From Pedobacter sp. UBA2067 (GTDB lineage Bacteria > Bacteroidota > Bacteroidia > Sphingobacteriales > Sphingobacteriaceae), in assembly GCA_002333205.1 (NCBI GenBank), contig DDAD01000157.1:4893-12904 (forward strand): 8,012 bases of DNA, in the 5' to 3' direction. Shown here piece by piece: positions 1 through 6,547 of the stretch. Numbering within the stretch: the stretch's first letter is position 1; every line of letters begins with the position of its first letter. The notes below the pieces were generated by a model that was given only the letters and a program-made list of their open reading frames with translations, had not been told where the DNA came from and made no database searches. The position numbers were made by a program, and so were the translations under genes.

Positions 1-1
1 A

Positions 2-736
2 ACATTAGGCCAAATATCCGATATCCACTCGGGGAGTTTCTACAATAAGAAAGCGGTAAATGGCGGTATTGATATGCTGCTTGGCGAAAAGCCAGACATG
101 ATCTTCTTTACGGGCGACCTGGTGAACGATATGGCAACCGAGATGCGTGACTATCAGGATAGTTTTACGCGTGTGAAGGCACCACTGGGCGTTTATTCAT
201 CCCTGGGTAACCACGACTACGGCGATTACCATTTCGGGAAGGGACCATCGGCCGCCAAGGCTAAGAACCTTCAGGATGTCATTAAAACGCATGAGCTGAT
301 GGGTTGGGACCTACTGATGAATGAACACCGCCGGATTAAAGTTGACGGTGAGGAAATCGGGGTGCTGGGTATTGAAAACTGGGGCATGGGTCGCTTTCCG
401 AAATACGGACGAATGGACCTGGCGGTAAAAGATACCGATGATTTGCCGGTGAAGCTCTTGCTTTCGCATGATCCTTCGCATTGGCGGAACCAGGTACTGA
501 CGGAATACCCGCAGATTGACGCCATGTTTAGCGGACATACCCATGGGATGCAGTTTGGTGTTCGCACCGAAAACATGCAATGGAGCCCGGTGCAATATAT
601 TTATAAAGAATGGGCAGGATTATATCAGGAAAACCGCCAACAGCTATACGTGAACGTAGGCTATGGTTTTCTTGGCTATCCCGGCAGAGTAGGTATTCTG
701 CCGGAGATCACCATATTTACTTTGAAAAGGGCTTAG
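2..736 (+). CDS. Metallophosphoesterase, calcineurin-like (5' end outside the window)
   Basis: The frame is open to the left edge, so the N-terminus is missing; the first Met at 74 is internal because an essential motif lies before it. Counting from the codon at position 2, the metal-binding motifs appear in family order: D7-I-H9, G38-D39-L-V-N42, G69-N-H-D72, S155-H156-D-P and G178-H-T-H-G182. These are the residues that bind the two metal ions in calcineurin-like phosphoesterases (Pfam Metallophos), so the fold and an active metal centre are well supported. The substrate cannot be read from the sequence. Close relatives in Bacteroidota often start with membrane segments and resemble YkuE/YaeI-type enzymes, some of which act on lipid or nucleotide phosphodiesters, but that part lies outside the window. 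The gene ends 16 nt from the convergent response regulator, and its stop codon lies inside a hairpin. Confidence 0.93.
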   Translation, partial: TLGQISDIHSGSFYNKKAVNGGIDMLLGEKPDMIFFTGDLVNDMATEMRDYQDSFTRVKAPLGVYSSLGNHDYGDYHFGKGPSAAKAKNLQDVIKTHELMGWDLLMNEHRRIKVDGEEIGVLGIENWGMGRFPKYGRMDLAVKDTDDLPVKLLLSHDPSHWRNQVLTEYPQIDAMFSGHTHGMQFGVRTENMQWSPVQYIYKEWAGLYQENRQQLYVNVGYGFLGYPGRVGILPEITIFTLKRA

Positions 737-744
737 CGCCTTTT
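725..744. terminator. Hairpin over the stop codon of the phosphoesterase, possible terminator
   Basis: AAAAGG at 725-730 pairs with CCTTTT at 739-744. Inside it GC 731-732 pairs with GC 736-737 around a TTA loop, leaving G738 bulged. The stem is bordered by A and T runs on both strands, as expected for a weak bidirectional terminator between convergent genes. The T run belongs to the stem and no further T tract follows, so termination strength is uncertain. Confidence 0.4.
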
Positions 745-746
745 AT

Positions 747-785
747 AGAGGCTTAGGCACCGTTAAATCGGTAGCCTACGCCTCT
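747..785. repeat. Imperfect 39-nt inverted repeat across the response-regulator stop codon
   Basis: Arms pair as AGAGGC 747-752 with GCCTCT 780-785, TAGGC 754-758 with GCCTA 774-778, and ACCG 759-762 with CGGT 769-772. This leaves one T-C mismatch, one unpaired A773 and the loop TTAAAT, for fifteen pairs in total. The last nine codons of the regulator gene form most of the structure. No T tract follows on either strand, so a 3'-end stabiliser or part of a compound terminator with the hairpin at 725-744 is more likely than a classic intrinsic terminator. Confidence 0.5.
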
Positions 786-1442
786 TACCGTTAACAGCAG
801 CTGCGGATTGTCCGGATTCAGCTCAATTTTCTTTCGTAATCTTACGATGTGCATATCCAGAGTGCGGGTGTTTACATCAGAGTTATAGCCCCAAACTTCC
901 AACATCAGCGCATCGCGGTTGATCACCTTATTCGGGTTCCGTAGGAAATATAACAGGATACGATTTTCCAGGATGGTCAGCTCGATCTTTTTACCCTGAC
1001 GGTATAGCGTGTGAATGTTTGGATGGTGCTCCATATCGCCAAAGCGATGAATCTCTGAACGGTCATTATTGATCAGGAACTTCACCTTGCTTTCCAGCAT
1101 AGCTACCAGTACATCCATATTGAACGGTTTACTTACGTAATCGGAAACCCCGAAGTTGTACGCATCAATCTTATCTACATCCTGCGCTTTAGCGGTCATC
1201 ATGATGATGAGGCCTTCATAGCCCTGCTGACGCACGCTTTCGCATACTTCAGAGCCTTGCTTGCCAGGAAGCATCCAGTCTAACAATACAATATCCGGTT
1301 TATCTGTAAGGATGGTCCTTTCTGCAGTTTCGCCGTCACCAACCTCCAGCACTTCGTAGCCTTCTGCTTTTAAACGGTGAACAACTAAGAAACGCAGGTT
1401 TTCATCATCTTCAACAATTAGTATTTTAACCCCTTTAGACAT
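753..1442 (-). CDS. OmpR/PhoB-family response regulator
   Basis: This 229-residue cytoplasmic transcription factor is the output half of a two-component system. The receiver domain (about residues 4-120) has the acidic pocket E11-D12-D13, the phosphoacceptor D55 in LLDWMLPG, the switch residues T83 and Y102, and the invariant K105 followed by P106. The C-terminal winged-helix domain (about 130-229) carries the typical RDALMLEVWG, RTLDMHIVRLRKK and VRGVGYRF segments that bind DNA in the OmpR/PhoB family. All key residues are present, so normal phosphorylation by a partner kinase is expected. The gene starts 4 nt after the stop of the histidine kinase, which makes it the third gene of the peptidase-like/kinase/regulator unit. 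Its targets cannot be read from the window; autoregulation from the promoter near 5030 is possible but unproven. Confidence 0.97.
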   Translation of the reverse strand: MSKGVKILIVEDDENLRFLVVHRLKAEGYEVLEVGDGETAERTILTDKPDIVLLDWMLPGKQGSEVCESVRQQGYEGLIIMMTAKAQDVDKIDAYNFGVSDYVSKPFNMDVLVAMLESKVKFLINNDRSEIHRFGDMEHHPNIHTLYRQGKKIELTILENRILLYFLRNPNKVINRDALMLEVWGYNSDVNTRTLDMHIVRLRKKIELNPDNPQLLLTVRGVGYRFNGA

Positions 1443-1446
1443 CTTA

Positions 1447-3114
1447 TTATTCGTTATATGGTAGTATAATTTTAAACTCAGTACCGTTATTCACCTTACT
1501 TTTTACGCTGATCTCGCCTTTCATGAAAACCACGAGCTCTTTGCAGAAAGCAAGTCCTAGTCCCACGCTCCCATTTTGGTTATACTGGTTTTGCACGCGG
1601 TAAAACTTTTTAAAGATATTATTTATTTCCGGAGCGGGAATACCTATCCCCTTATCTGTAAAGCGCAACACGATCTTACCCTTGATCTGTCTGGCACTTA
1701 CGTGGAGGTACTTCCGGTCCGGAGAAGAATATTTGTAAGCATTTTCTGCAAGGTTATCGAACAGACTTCCTAATAACACCGGGTCGGTTGTAAAGTTCTT
1801 AAATCCACTCACTTCATAAGTAAAATGGAAGTCTGGATGTTTAAGACGATGGGACTCGATGGTACTCTCTATGAAGTCGACAATATTGACCTTTTCCTGG
1901 TGCAGTTGAATGGCTTTGTTTTCGATCTGCGTAAAGGCAAGTAGCTTGTTCATTAAGCCATTAAGCTTATCAGCTTCTTCGTCCAGAATGCGCCCATACA
2001 TCTTTTGCTCCCTTTCGGTTAACACGGCGGCACTTCTGATGTTATTTCCGGCTATTTTAATTACGCTTACCGGTGTTTTAAACTCGTGGGTAAGGTTGTT
2101 CACGAAATCGTACTGCAACTTGTACATCTTCTGGTTGATGTTCAGATTCCGGTAGATCAGGAAGCCTACCAATACCAGCACACCGTAGAAGATCATTAGT
2201 ACGATTGCAATGGGCAGGAAGTACCGGAAAATGGCTTTGTCGACAAAACTTTGGGCAGAGATGAAGTACAGCTTGTAATCGGAGAATGGTCCTGGTAGGG
2301 TAATCTCCGTAGTGACAAACTGTGAGGAAGTGTCCAGCGGATCGTATGTTAAGGGTTCAATCCGGATGTTCTGGTAAAGTTTAGGATTGGAGTTGATGAT
2401 CTTGATCTTGCTCGGGTCCAGGTAAAAGGTGAGCATATCCTGCTGGTAAACTGGCGAAGTGGATAGCTTACGCTGCATCATCTGCTTATAAACCTTTAGG
2501 TCTTCGAACCTGGGGATGTTCAGGTAGGTGATCTTATTGGAACGCACCACGCTGAAATTGCTGAAGAGTTCATCGGCTGTAGGTGCCCTTGCAGTATCCA
2601 GGTTTTCAATGTAGTTAATCAGCTTGATGCTTAAGGTGTTAAATTCATCGCCCCGCATTGCGGTAGTTGGGTCCGTTTTTGAAAATAACTTTACCGAATC
2701 CATGGGAACCAGACTGCCGAATTGATAGATGTACTTCGGCCCCATAGCGAAGTGCCCGGTGTTGAGCCCGTCACGTACCAATGTGGTGGATACCTCGGTG
2801 TCGTAGAAGATGACTTTGGAAACAAAGGGATACTGCAGCAGCAGGGTGTCTACGAAGCGCGATGTGGTGGCCGAATCCAGATAACCGTTATAGTACGATA
2901 TTTCAGGAAGTTTATTCTGGAAGAACTCGTTGTAGGGCTTGATGCTGGCTTCGAGCACGTTCACCTTTTCGGAGACAAACTCATTCTCGATGAACTTCTT
3001 GCTGAAGTTGTACGCGAGAAAAAGGGACAGCACGAAGAAAACAGAGATCAGAATAAGAAAGGTTATGATCAATGAAAAATTCTTACGGTAGCCGCTATTC
3101 TTATCTGCAGTCAT
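1447..3114 (-). CDS. Membrane sensor histidine kinase without HAMP domain
   Basis: This 555-residue inner-membrane kinase should phosphorylate the regulator encoded 4 nt downstream. The order is: membrane segment about 13-35, periplasmic domain about 36-296, membrane segment about 298-321, dimerisation and phosphoacceptor domain with H343 in NLTHEFKTPVSVI, then the ATP-binding domain. The latter has the N box (N454-LAEN458-AYKY), the G1 box D487-KGIGIP, the F box FKKFYR (501-506) and the G2 box VGLGLAF (517-523). Only about 20 residues separate the second membrane segment from H343, so there is no HAMP domain. I do not recognise the roughly 260-residue periplasmic domain; its size and two flanking membrane segments suggest it senses a periplasmic ligand or protein. 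The gene begins 12 nt after the stop of the S9-like lipoprotein gene, suggesting co-transcription and possibly a physical partnership. Confidence 0.96.
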   Translation of the reverse strand: MTADKNSGYRKNFSLIITFLILISVFFVLSLFLAYNFSKKFIENEFVSEKVNVLEASIKPYNEFFQNKLPEISYYNGYLDSATTSRFVDTLLLQYPFVSKVIFYDTEVSTTLVRDGLNTGHFAMGPKYIYQFGSLVPMDSVKLFSKTDPTTAMRGDEFNTLSIKLINYIENLDTARAPTADELFSNFSVVRSNKITYLNIPRFEDLKVYKQMMQRKLSTSPVYQQDMLTFYLDPSKIKIINSNPKLYQNIRIEPLTYDPLDTSSQFVTTEITLPGPFSDYKLYFISAQSFVDKAIFRYFLPIAIVLMIFYGVLVLVGFLIYRNLNINQKMYKLQYDFVNNLTHEFKTPVSVIKIAGNNIRSAAVLTEREQKMYGRILDEEADKLNGLMNKLLAFTQIENKAIQLHQEKVNIVDFIESTIESHRLKHPDFHFTYEVSGFKNFTTDPVLLGSLFDNLAENAYKYSSPDRKYLHVSARQIKGKIVLRFTDKGIGIPAPEINNIFKKFYRVQNQYNQNGSVGLGLAFCKELVVFMKGEISVKSKVNNGTEFKIILPYNE

Positions 3115-3126
3115 TTACCCGCTAAG

Positions 3127-5016
3127 CTATTTCTTTTTCAGGTTGATATCAAGAAATTGTTCTAGTGCAAGGTACAATTGCTGCCTGCTATGTTCATTTC
3201 CGACTGGCGATGTTTCAGTGCTTTTTTCAAGATAGGTGATGTCGACCTTGCGCTTCTTCAATTCCTTTACAAATTGCTCCACTTCTCCGGAGTTTACCCG
3301 GGGGTCGTTGGCGCTTTGTGCGATGAACACAGGCACATTAAACTTCTCTGCATGGAACACCGGTGATACCTGGCGCATGTATTCTACATCGGTAACGGGG
3401 TTACCAACGATGGTGTAGTACATTTGCAGGTTGGATTTAAGATATGGTGGTACAGATTTCAGATAGCTGAAGAGGTTGATTACTCCGGAATTGGAGGCTG
3501 CACAGGCATACATGCCGGGACTCGCAAAGATGCTGTTTAGGGCGATGTAGCCGCCCAGACCAGTGCCGTATATGGCAATCCGCTTAGCATCCGCAATACC
3601 TTGAGAGATGAGCCATTTTACGCCATCATTGATATCGTTGTTGATCTTGCCACCCCATTGCTTGTAACCTGCCGTCATGAATGTTTTCCCGTAGCCCGAG
3701 GAGCCACGGTAGTTGATCTGGAAAACAGCATAGCCCCTGTTGGCGAGCAACTGCACCTCCGGATTGTAGCCCCAGGTGTTACGAAGGCCTGGACCGTTAT
3801 GTGGCAGGACTACTACTGGTAGGTCTTTTGCCGGCTTATTTAGTGGTAGTGTTAAGTAACCGTTGATTTTAAGTCCGTCTCTGGAGGTATAAGATATGGG
3901 CTTCATCTCCGCCAGATCCTGTTCTTTCAAAGAAGCATTAAAGTCGCTCAGTTTCTTAATCTGGTTTTTGTTGGCAAAGTATAGGTAGTAGGATCCTGGA
4001 TTCTTATCCGTAAAGGTTCTTACGATGAAGAGGTCTTCATTCTTATCCCGATCAAAGATCCGGTATTCTGTTCCTGGCAGCAACTTATCGAGTTTGCTGT
4101 AAAACTGCTTTACGGTATCATCGAGGTAAAACTTCTCTTTTTTCCAGGTTTCGCAGATGACAAAGCCCATACCCTTTTTTCTTCTGGAGTATTGGGCGTC
4201 TACAACATTCAGGGTGTCGTTGGCGAAGAGCACTTTGGTTTCCTTGCCAGTCTTGCAGTTAAGTTCTACCAAGGCATTTTTATCCCGGTTTACATTGGAG
4301 ATGGCATAGATCACGTCTGGCTGCGTTTCGGAAAAAGAGATCGGCGTGAAGGTGGTGGTAAAGCTGTTGGTCTGAATGGCAGAGAATGGCTGACTTTCAT
4401 TCTCCCGGTATAGCAGGGTTTCATTCACCCCATCGCTTGAGATGGCCAGTCGCAGCTGTCCTCTGGCATCGGTGATCCAATCGGTAATGTTGCCAGGGTT
4501 TTTAACAGCCATTTCCATCTTGCCGTCGCGCACATTAAGGCGGTAAACATCGAATACGGTAGAGTCGCGCTTATTAGAAGATACCAGCAGGTATTTGTTG
4601 TCAATTAATTGATCTTTAAGCACGCGAAGACGGCTTTTCTCATTCTCGTTGAGCTGTCGTTCATTGCCACCGTTTTTATCAATAATAAAAACCGACGACT
4701 GTTTATTGTTGTCCTGGGTTTCCTTGTAGTAGATCAGCTCGTTGTTGCTTACCCAAGAGTAGTAGCCAATAACGTGATTATCCAGGTGGGTGATTTGAGT
4801 TGCGCTACCATCTTCCAGGCTCTCGATGATGAGCTCTTGCTTCTGGTTGATGAGCTTCAGGTATGACAGGTTTTTACCGTCCGGGGAAATGGCGAAAGCG
4901 ACCCGCTCCTGAGATTTAAAGAAATCGTTTACAGGAATCAGTTTTCCCGGCTGTTGATTGCAAGCAAACAGCAACGGAAATAACATGCATATATAAAGTA
5001 AAAATTTAGTCCTCAT
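3127..5016 (-). CDS. S9-family peptidase-like lipoprotein, probably catalytically dead
   Basis: The 629-residue product has full prolyl-oligopeptidase architecture: N-terminal beta-propeller (about 30-365) with TolB-like blades such as FAISPDGKNLSYL, then an alpha/beta-hydrolase domain (about 370-629) with family segments LPHNGPGLR, GYAVFQINYRGSSGYG and KQWGG. The start at 5016 was chosen over an in-frame ATG at 5043 because it gives a clean lipoprotein signal (MRTK, hydrophobic core, lipobox LLFAC with Cys19) and because a -7 promoter box lies between the two ATGs. The family nucleophile motif GxSxGG reads G484-T-G-L-G-G489, so Ser is replaced by Gly486. By a gap-free match to the family's C-terminus, the catalytic His position holds Ser603 (ETSP for EGHG). 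Asp571 is kept. HGGP is also altered to HNGP. Peptidase activity is therefore doubtful; a periplasmic binding or sensing role is inferred from linkage to the kinase and regulator. His609 could be a displaced base, but the nucleophile would still be missing. Confidence 0.93.
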   Translation of the reverse strand: MRTKFLLYICMLFPLLFACNQQPGKLIPVNDFFKSQERVAFAISPDGKNLSYLKLINQKQELIIESLEDGSATQITHLDNHVIGYYSWVSNNELIYYKETQDNNKQSSVFIIDKNGGNERQLNENEKSRLRVLKDQLIDNKYLLVSSNKRDSTVFDVYRLNVRDGKMEMAVKNPGNITDWITDARGQLRLAISSDGVNETLLYRENESQPFSAIQTNSFTTTFTPISFSETQPDVIYAISNVNRDKNALVELNCKTGKETKVLFANDTLNVVDAQYSRRKKGMGFVICETWKKEKFYLDDTVKQFYSKLDKLLPGTEYRIFDRDKNEDLFIVRTFTDKNPGSYYLYFANKNQIKKLSDFNASLKEQDLAEMKPISYTSRDGLKINGYLTLPLNKPAKDLPVVVLPHNGPGLRNTWGYNPEVQLLANRGYAVFQINYRGSSGYGKTFMTAGYKQWGGKINNDINDGVKWLISQGIADAKRIAIYGTGLGGYIALNSIFASPGMYACAASNSGVINLFSYLKSVPPYLKSNLQMYYTIVGNPVTDVEYMRQVSPVFHAEKFNVPVFIAQSANDPRVNSGEVEQFVKELKKRKVDITYLEKSTETSPVGNEHSRQQLYLALEQFLDINLKKK

Positions 5017-5024
5017 TAATAGCT

Positions 5025-5032
5025 CAAAAGTA
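5025..5032 (-). promoter_or_regulatory. Bacteroidota -7 box for the S9-like/kinase/regulator unit
   Basis: On the minus strand the sequence reads TACTTTTG, an exact match to the TAnnTTTG box used by the primary sigma factor of Bacteroidota. It ends 8 nt before the ATG at 5016, so the 5' leader would be only about 4-5 nt. I see no clear TTG at the expected -33 spacing. Its position argues against translation from the upstream ATG at 5043. Confidence 0.5.
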
Positions 5033-5067
5033 CGGAACACCATTATCCGTTGCTGTTATACACCAAC

Positions 5068-5148
5068 ATTGTTACCTGTTGTGTTTGCCCGGTTACTTTT
5101 CAAAATAAGGATATTTCTCTCAACTTAAATGGCGATTACGGTAACAAT
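5068..5148. repeat. Nine-base inverted repeat in the divergent promoter region
   Basis: ATTGTTACC at 5068-5076 is exactly complementary, in inverted orientation, to GGTAACAAT at 5140-5148, with 63 bases between. Both lie in the 211-nt gap between the divergent S9-like unit and the DUF4286 gene. Paired half-sites for a regulator are possible, the co-transcribed OmpR-type regulator being one candidate, but a 9-base match could also be chance. Nothing else resembling a gene or riboswitch is seen in 5017-5227. Confidence 0.3.
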
Positions 5149-5216
5149 TAAAATACCATGACCATCGATATCAGTCAGGATATAATTCTGCAAGCCTATA
5201 TCTGTACTTATAATTT

Positions 5217-5224
5217 TATCTTTG
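5217..5224 (+). promoter_or_regulatory. Bacteroidota -7 box for the DUF4286 gene
   Basis: TATCTTTG matches TAnnTTTG exactly and ends 3 nt before the ATG at 5228. With the usual spacing, transcription would start at or next to the A of the start codon, giving a leaderless mRNA. No convincing -33 TTG is visible. Confidence 0.5.
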
Positions 5225-5227
5225 TGT

Positions 5228-5530
5228 ATGCTACTATATAACATCACCATCATACTTGAAGAGGCTGCAGCTAACGAATGGCTCGCCTGGACGCAGGAAG
5301 TCCATATACCCGCGATTATGGCCACCGGCAAGTTCGTTTCCAACCGCTTGCTGAAGGTTGTGGATTCTCCAAACGAAGGGGTTACCTACTGCCTGCAGTT
5401 TGTGCTGGACAGCAAAGCTGACTATGAAAGTTACAAACTCGACCATGCTCCTGCCATGCAGGAAGAACTAAATACCAGGTTTAAAGACCGCCATGTGTCT
5501 TTTCAAACCTTGATGGAATACGTGGGTTAG
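5228..5530 (+). CDS. DUF4286 family protein
   Basis: This 100-residue soluble protein has no signal peptide or membrane segment. It matches the DUF4286 family as I recall it: a MLLYNITI beginning, then EWLAWTQEVHIPAIMATGKF (about 18-37), GVTYCLQF, a DYESYKLDHAP segment and a C-terminal RFKDRHVSFQTLMEYV. The size agrees with the family, which is widespread in Bacteroidota and resembles small ferredoxin-like alpha/beta dimers. No biochemical function is established to my knowledge. The ATG at 5228 was preferred over a TTG two codons earlier because that TTG is part of the -7 promoter box and the family begins with this ATG. It is a single-gene transcript closed by a strong terminator 5 nt after the stop. 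Confidence 0.9.
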   Translation: MLLYNITIILEEAAANEWLAWTQEVHIPAIMATGKFVSNRLLKVVDSPNEGVTYCLQFVLDSKADYESYKLDHAPAMQEELNTRFKDRHVSFQTLMEYVG

Positions 5531-5535
5531 ATCAT

Positions 5536-5569
5536 AAAAAAAGGTGAACTGATTAGTTCACCTTTTTTT
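5536..5569. terminator. Strong bidirectional intrinsic terminator
   Basis: GGTGAACT at 5543-5550 pairs perfectly with AGTTCACC at 5555-5562 around the loop GATT. It is flanked by seven A and seven T, so the stem can extend to fifteen pairs. A T tract follows the hairpin on either strand, so it can end both the DUF4286 transcript and the convergent OmpA-family transcript. Confidence 0.92.
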
Positions 5570-5576
5570 ATTGTTG

Positions 5577-5592
5577 CTTGCCTGGTGGCAAG
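5577..5592. repeat. Short perfect hairpin after the OmpA-family gene
   Basis: CTTGCC at 5577-5582 pairs with GGCAAG at 5587-5592 around TGGT. It lies 9 nt past the stop of the OmpA-family gene and 7 nt before the strong terminator as read on the minus strand. There is no T tract of its own, so it may protect the 3' end or add to termination. Confidence 0.5.
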
Positions 5593-5601
5593 TTAGTGTT
5601 G

Positions 5602-6444
5602 TTACTGCTTAATTAGATCGTAGAGTTCATCCAATTTCGGCGAAAGTACAATCTCAATACGGCGGTTTCTGCTTCTGCCCTCTGCAGAGGCATTGCTCTC
5701 TAAGGGCTGGAATTCGCCTTTACCAGTAGCAGTCATTCTTACGCTTTCCACCTTGCCAGTCTCCGTAAGGAAGCGTACTACAGATGTGGATCTTAATACG
5801 CTCAGATCCCAGTTGTCTTTGATCTGTCCGAGATTATTCACCTTCTGCGTGTCAGTATGGCCTTCTACGGCAATGTTGATCTCTGGTTGTTCTTTCAAAA
5901 CTGCAGCAAGCTGTGTTAATGCCTGGCGACCTTTCTCATCGATGATAATACTGCCTGATGGAAATAGTAATTTATCGGTAAGTGATACATACACTTTTCC
6001 GTTTTTGATCTCTACGGTCAAACCACTTTTGGTAAACCCAAGCAATGCTTGCTGTAGCTTTTCCTTTAACTGATTAGTGGCTTCATCTCGTTTACGTAGT
6101 ACCTCTTCCACTTCCTTAAGGCGCTGCTCACGCTTTTTAAGGTCTGCAGAAAGCTTACTAATCTCTGTTGAACTATTACTGCGAAGCTTAGCGTAATTTG
6201 CATCCGTCTCCTCATATTTTGTTTTTAGATCGGCTAATTTGCCGTTTAGATCTGCTGTATCTTTGCGCAGCTTTGATATCCGGTTTTCAAGGCTCTCATT
6301 GCTTTGCTGGGCACCGGAAAGACCTGTATTTAAGGAATCTTGTCTGGCAAGTAGTCGTTTGTACTCCTTCGTGGACATCACCTTACAGGAAACAAACGCG
6401 CTACAAAATAATAGAACGGCTAAAAGCGTAGTGATTTTTCTCAT
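5602..6444 (-). CDS. OmpA-family lipoprotein with periplasmic coiled coil
   Basis: This 280-residue protein is predicted to anchor in the outer membrane by lipid and bind peptidoglycan. Residues 1-20 form a lipoprotein signal ending in FVSC with Cys20. Residues about 27-135 are rich in Lys, Glu, Leu and Gln with heptad-like spacing, predicting a long coiled coil. The C-terminal OmpA-like domain (about 150-270) contains GHTD (195-198), NWDLSVLRS (211-219) and NRRIEI (260-265). Asp198 and Arg218 are the residues that contact diaminopimelate in the OmpA family. This layout is common in Bacteroidota envelope lipoproteins, also in flagellar MotB-like relatives, but there is no membrane segment here. 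A role in tethering the outer membrane to the wall is inferred. It appears to be a single-gene transcript, with a gap of 103 nt upstream and the strong terminator downstream. Confidence 0.94.
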   Translation of the reverse strand: MRKITTLLAVLLFCSAFVSCKVMSTKEYKRLLARQDSLNTGLSGAQQSNESLENRISKLRKDTADLNGKLADLKTKYEETDANYAKLRSNSSTEISKLSADLKKREQRLKEVEEVLRKRDEATNQLKEKLQQALLGFTKSGLTVEIKNGKVYVSLTDKLLFPSGSIIIDEKGRQALTQLAAVLKEQPEINIAVEGHTDTQKVNNLGQIKDNWDLSVLRSTSVVRFLTETGKVESVRMTATGKGEFQPLESNASAEGRSRNRRIEIVLSPKLDELYDLIKQ

Positions 6445-6493
6445 TTGATGTAATTAGGCCTTACGGCGGTTAATAAATTCTGTCCCGTTTAGA

Positions 6494-6522
6494 TCCTGAT
6501 TTAAGCATAACATGAATCAGGA
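6494..6522. repeat. Inverted repeat upstream of the OmpA-family gene
   Basis: TCCTGATT at 6494-6501 and AATCAGGA at 6515-6522 are perfect inverted copies around a 13-nt spacer. They lie 50 nt upstream of the OmpA-family start and 26 nt beyond the DUF2461 stop. No T tract follows on the minus strand, so an operator or leader hairpin is at least as likely as a terminator. Confidence 0.4.
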
Positions 6523-6547
6523 CCTGCAAACTGCATTCATGCTGGTG

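Noticed and set aside
2722..3075. 117-residue plus-strand open frame
   Set aside because: Antisense to the periplasmic domain of the histidine kinase, with no motif.
5017..5043. Longer start of the S9-like gene at the ATG 5043
   Set aside because: The extra nine residues would spoil the lipoprotein signal, and the candidate -7 box at 5032-5025 lies inside that extension.
5017..5227. Riboswitch or small RNA in the divergent gap
   Set aside because: Promoter boxes abut both start codons, leaving no leader for a riboswitch, and no compact structure followed by a T tract was found.
5693..6073. 126-residue plus-strand open frame
   Set aside because: It is antisense to the OmpA domain of a clearly real gene; Ser/Leu-rich with no family signature.
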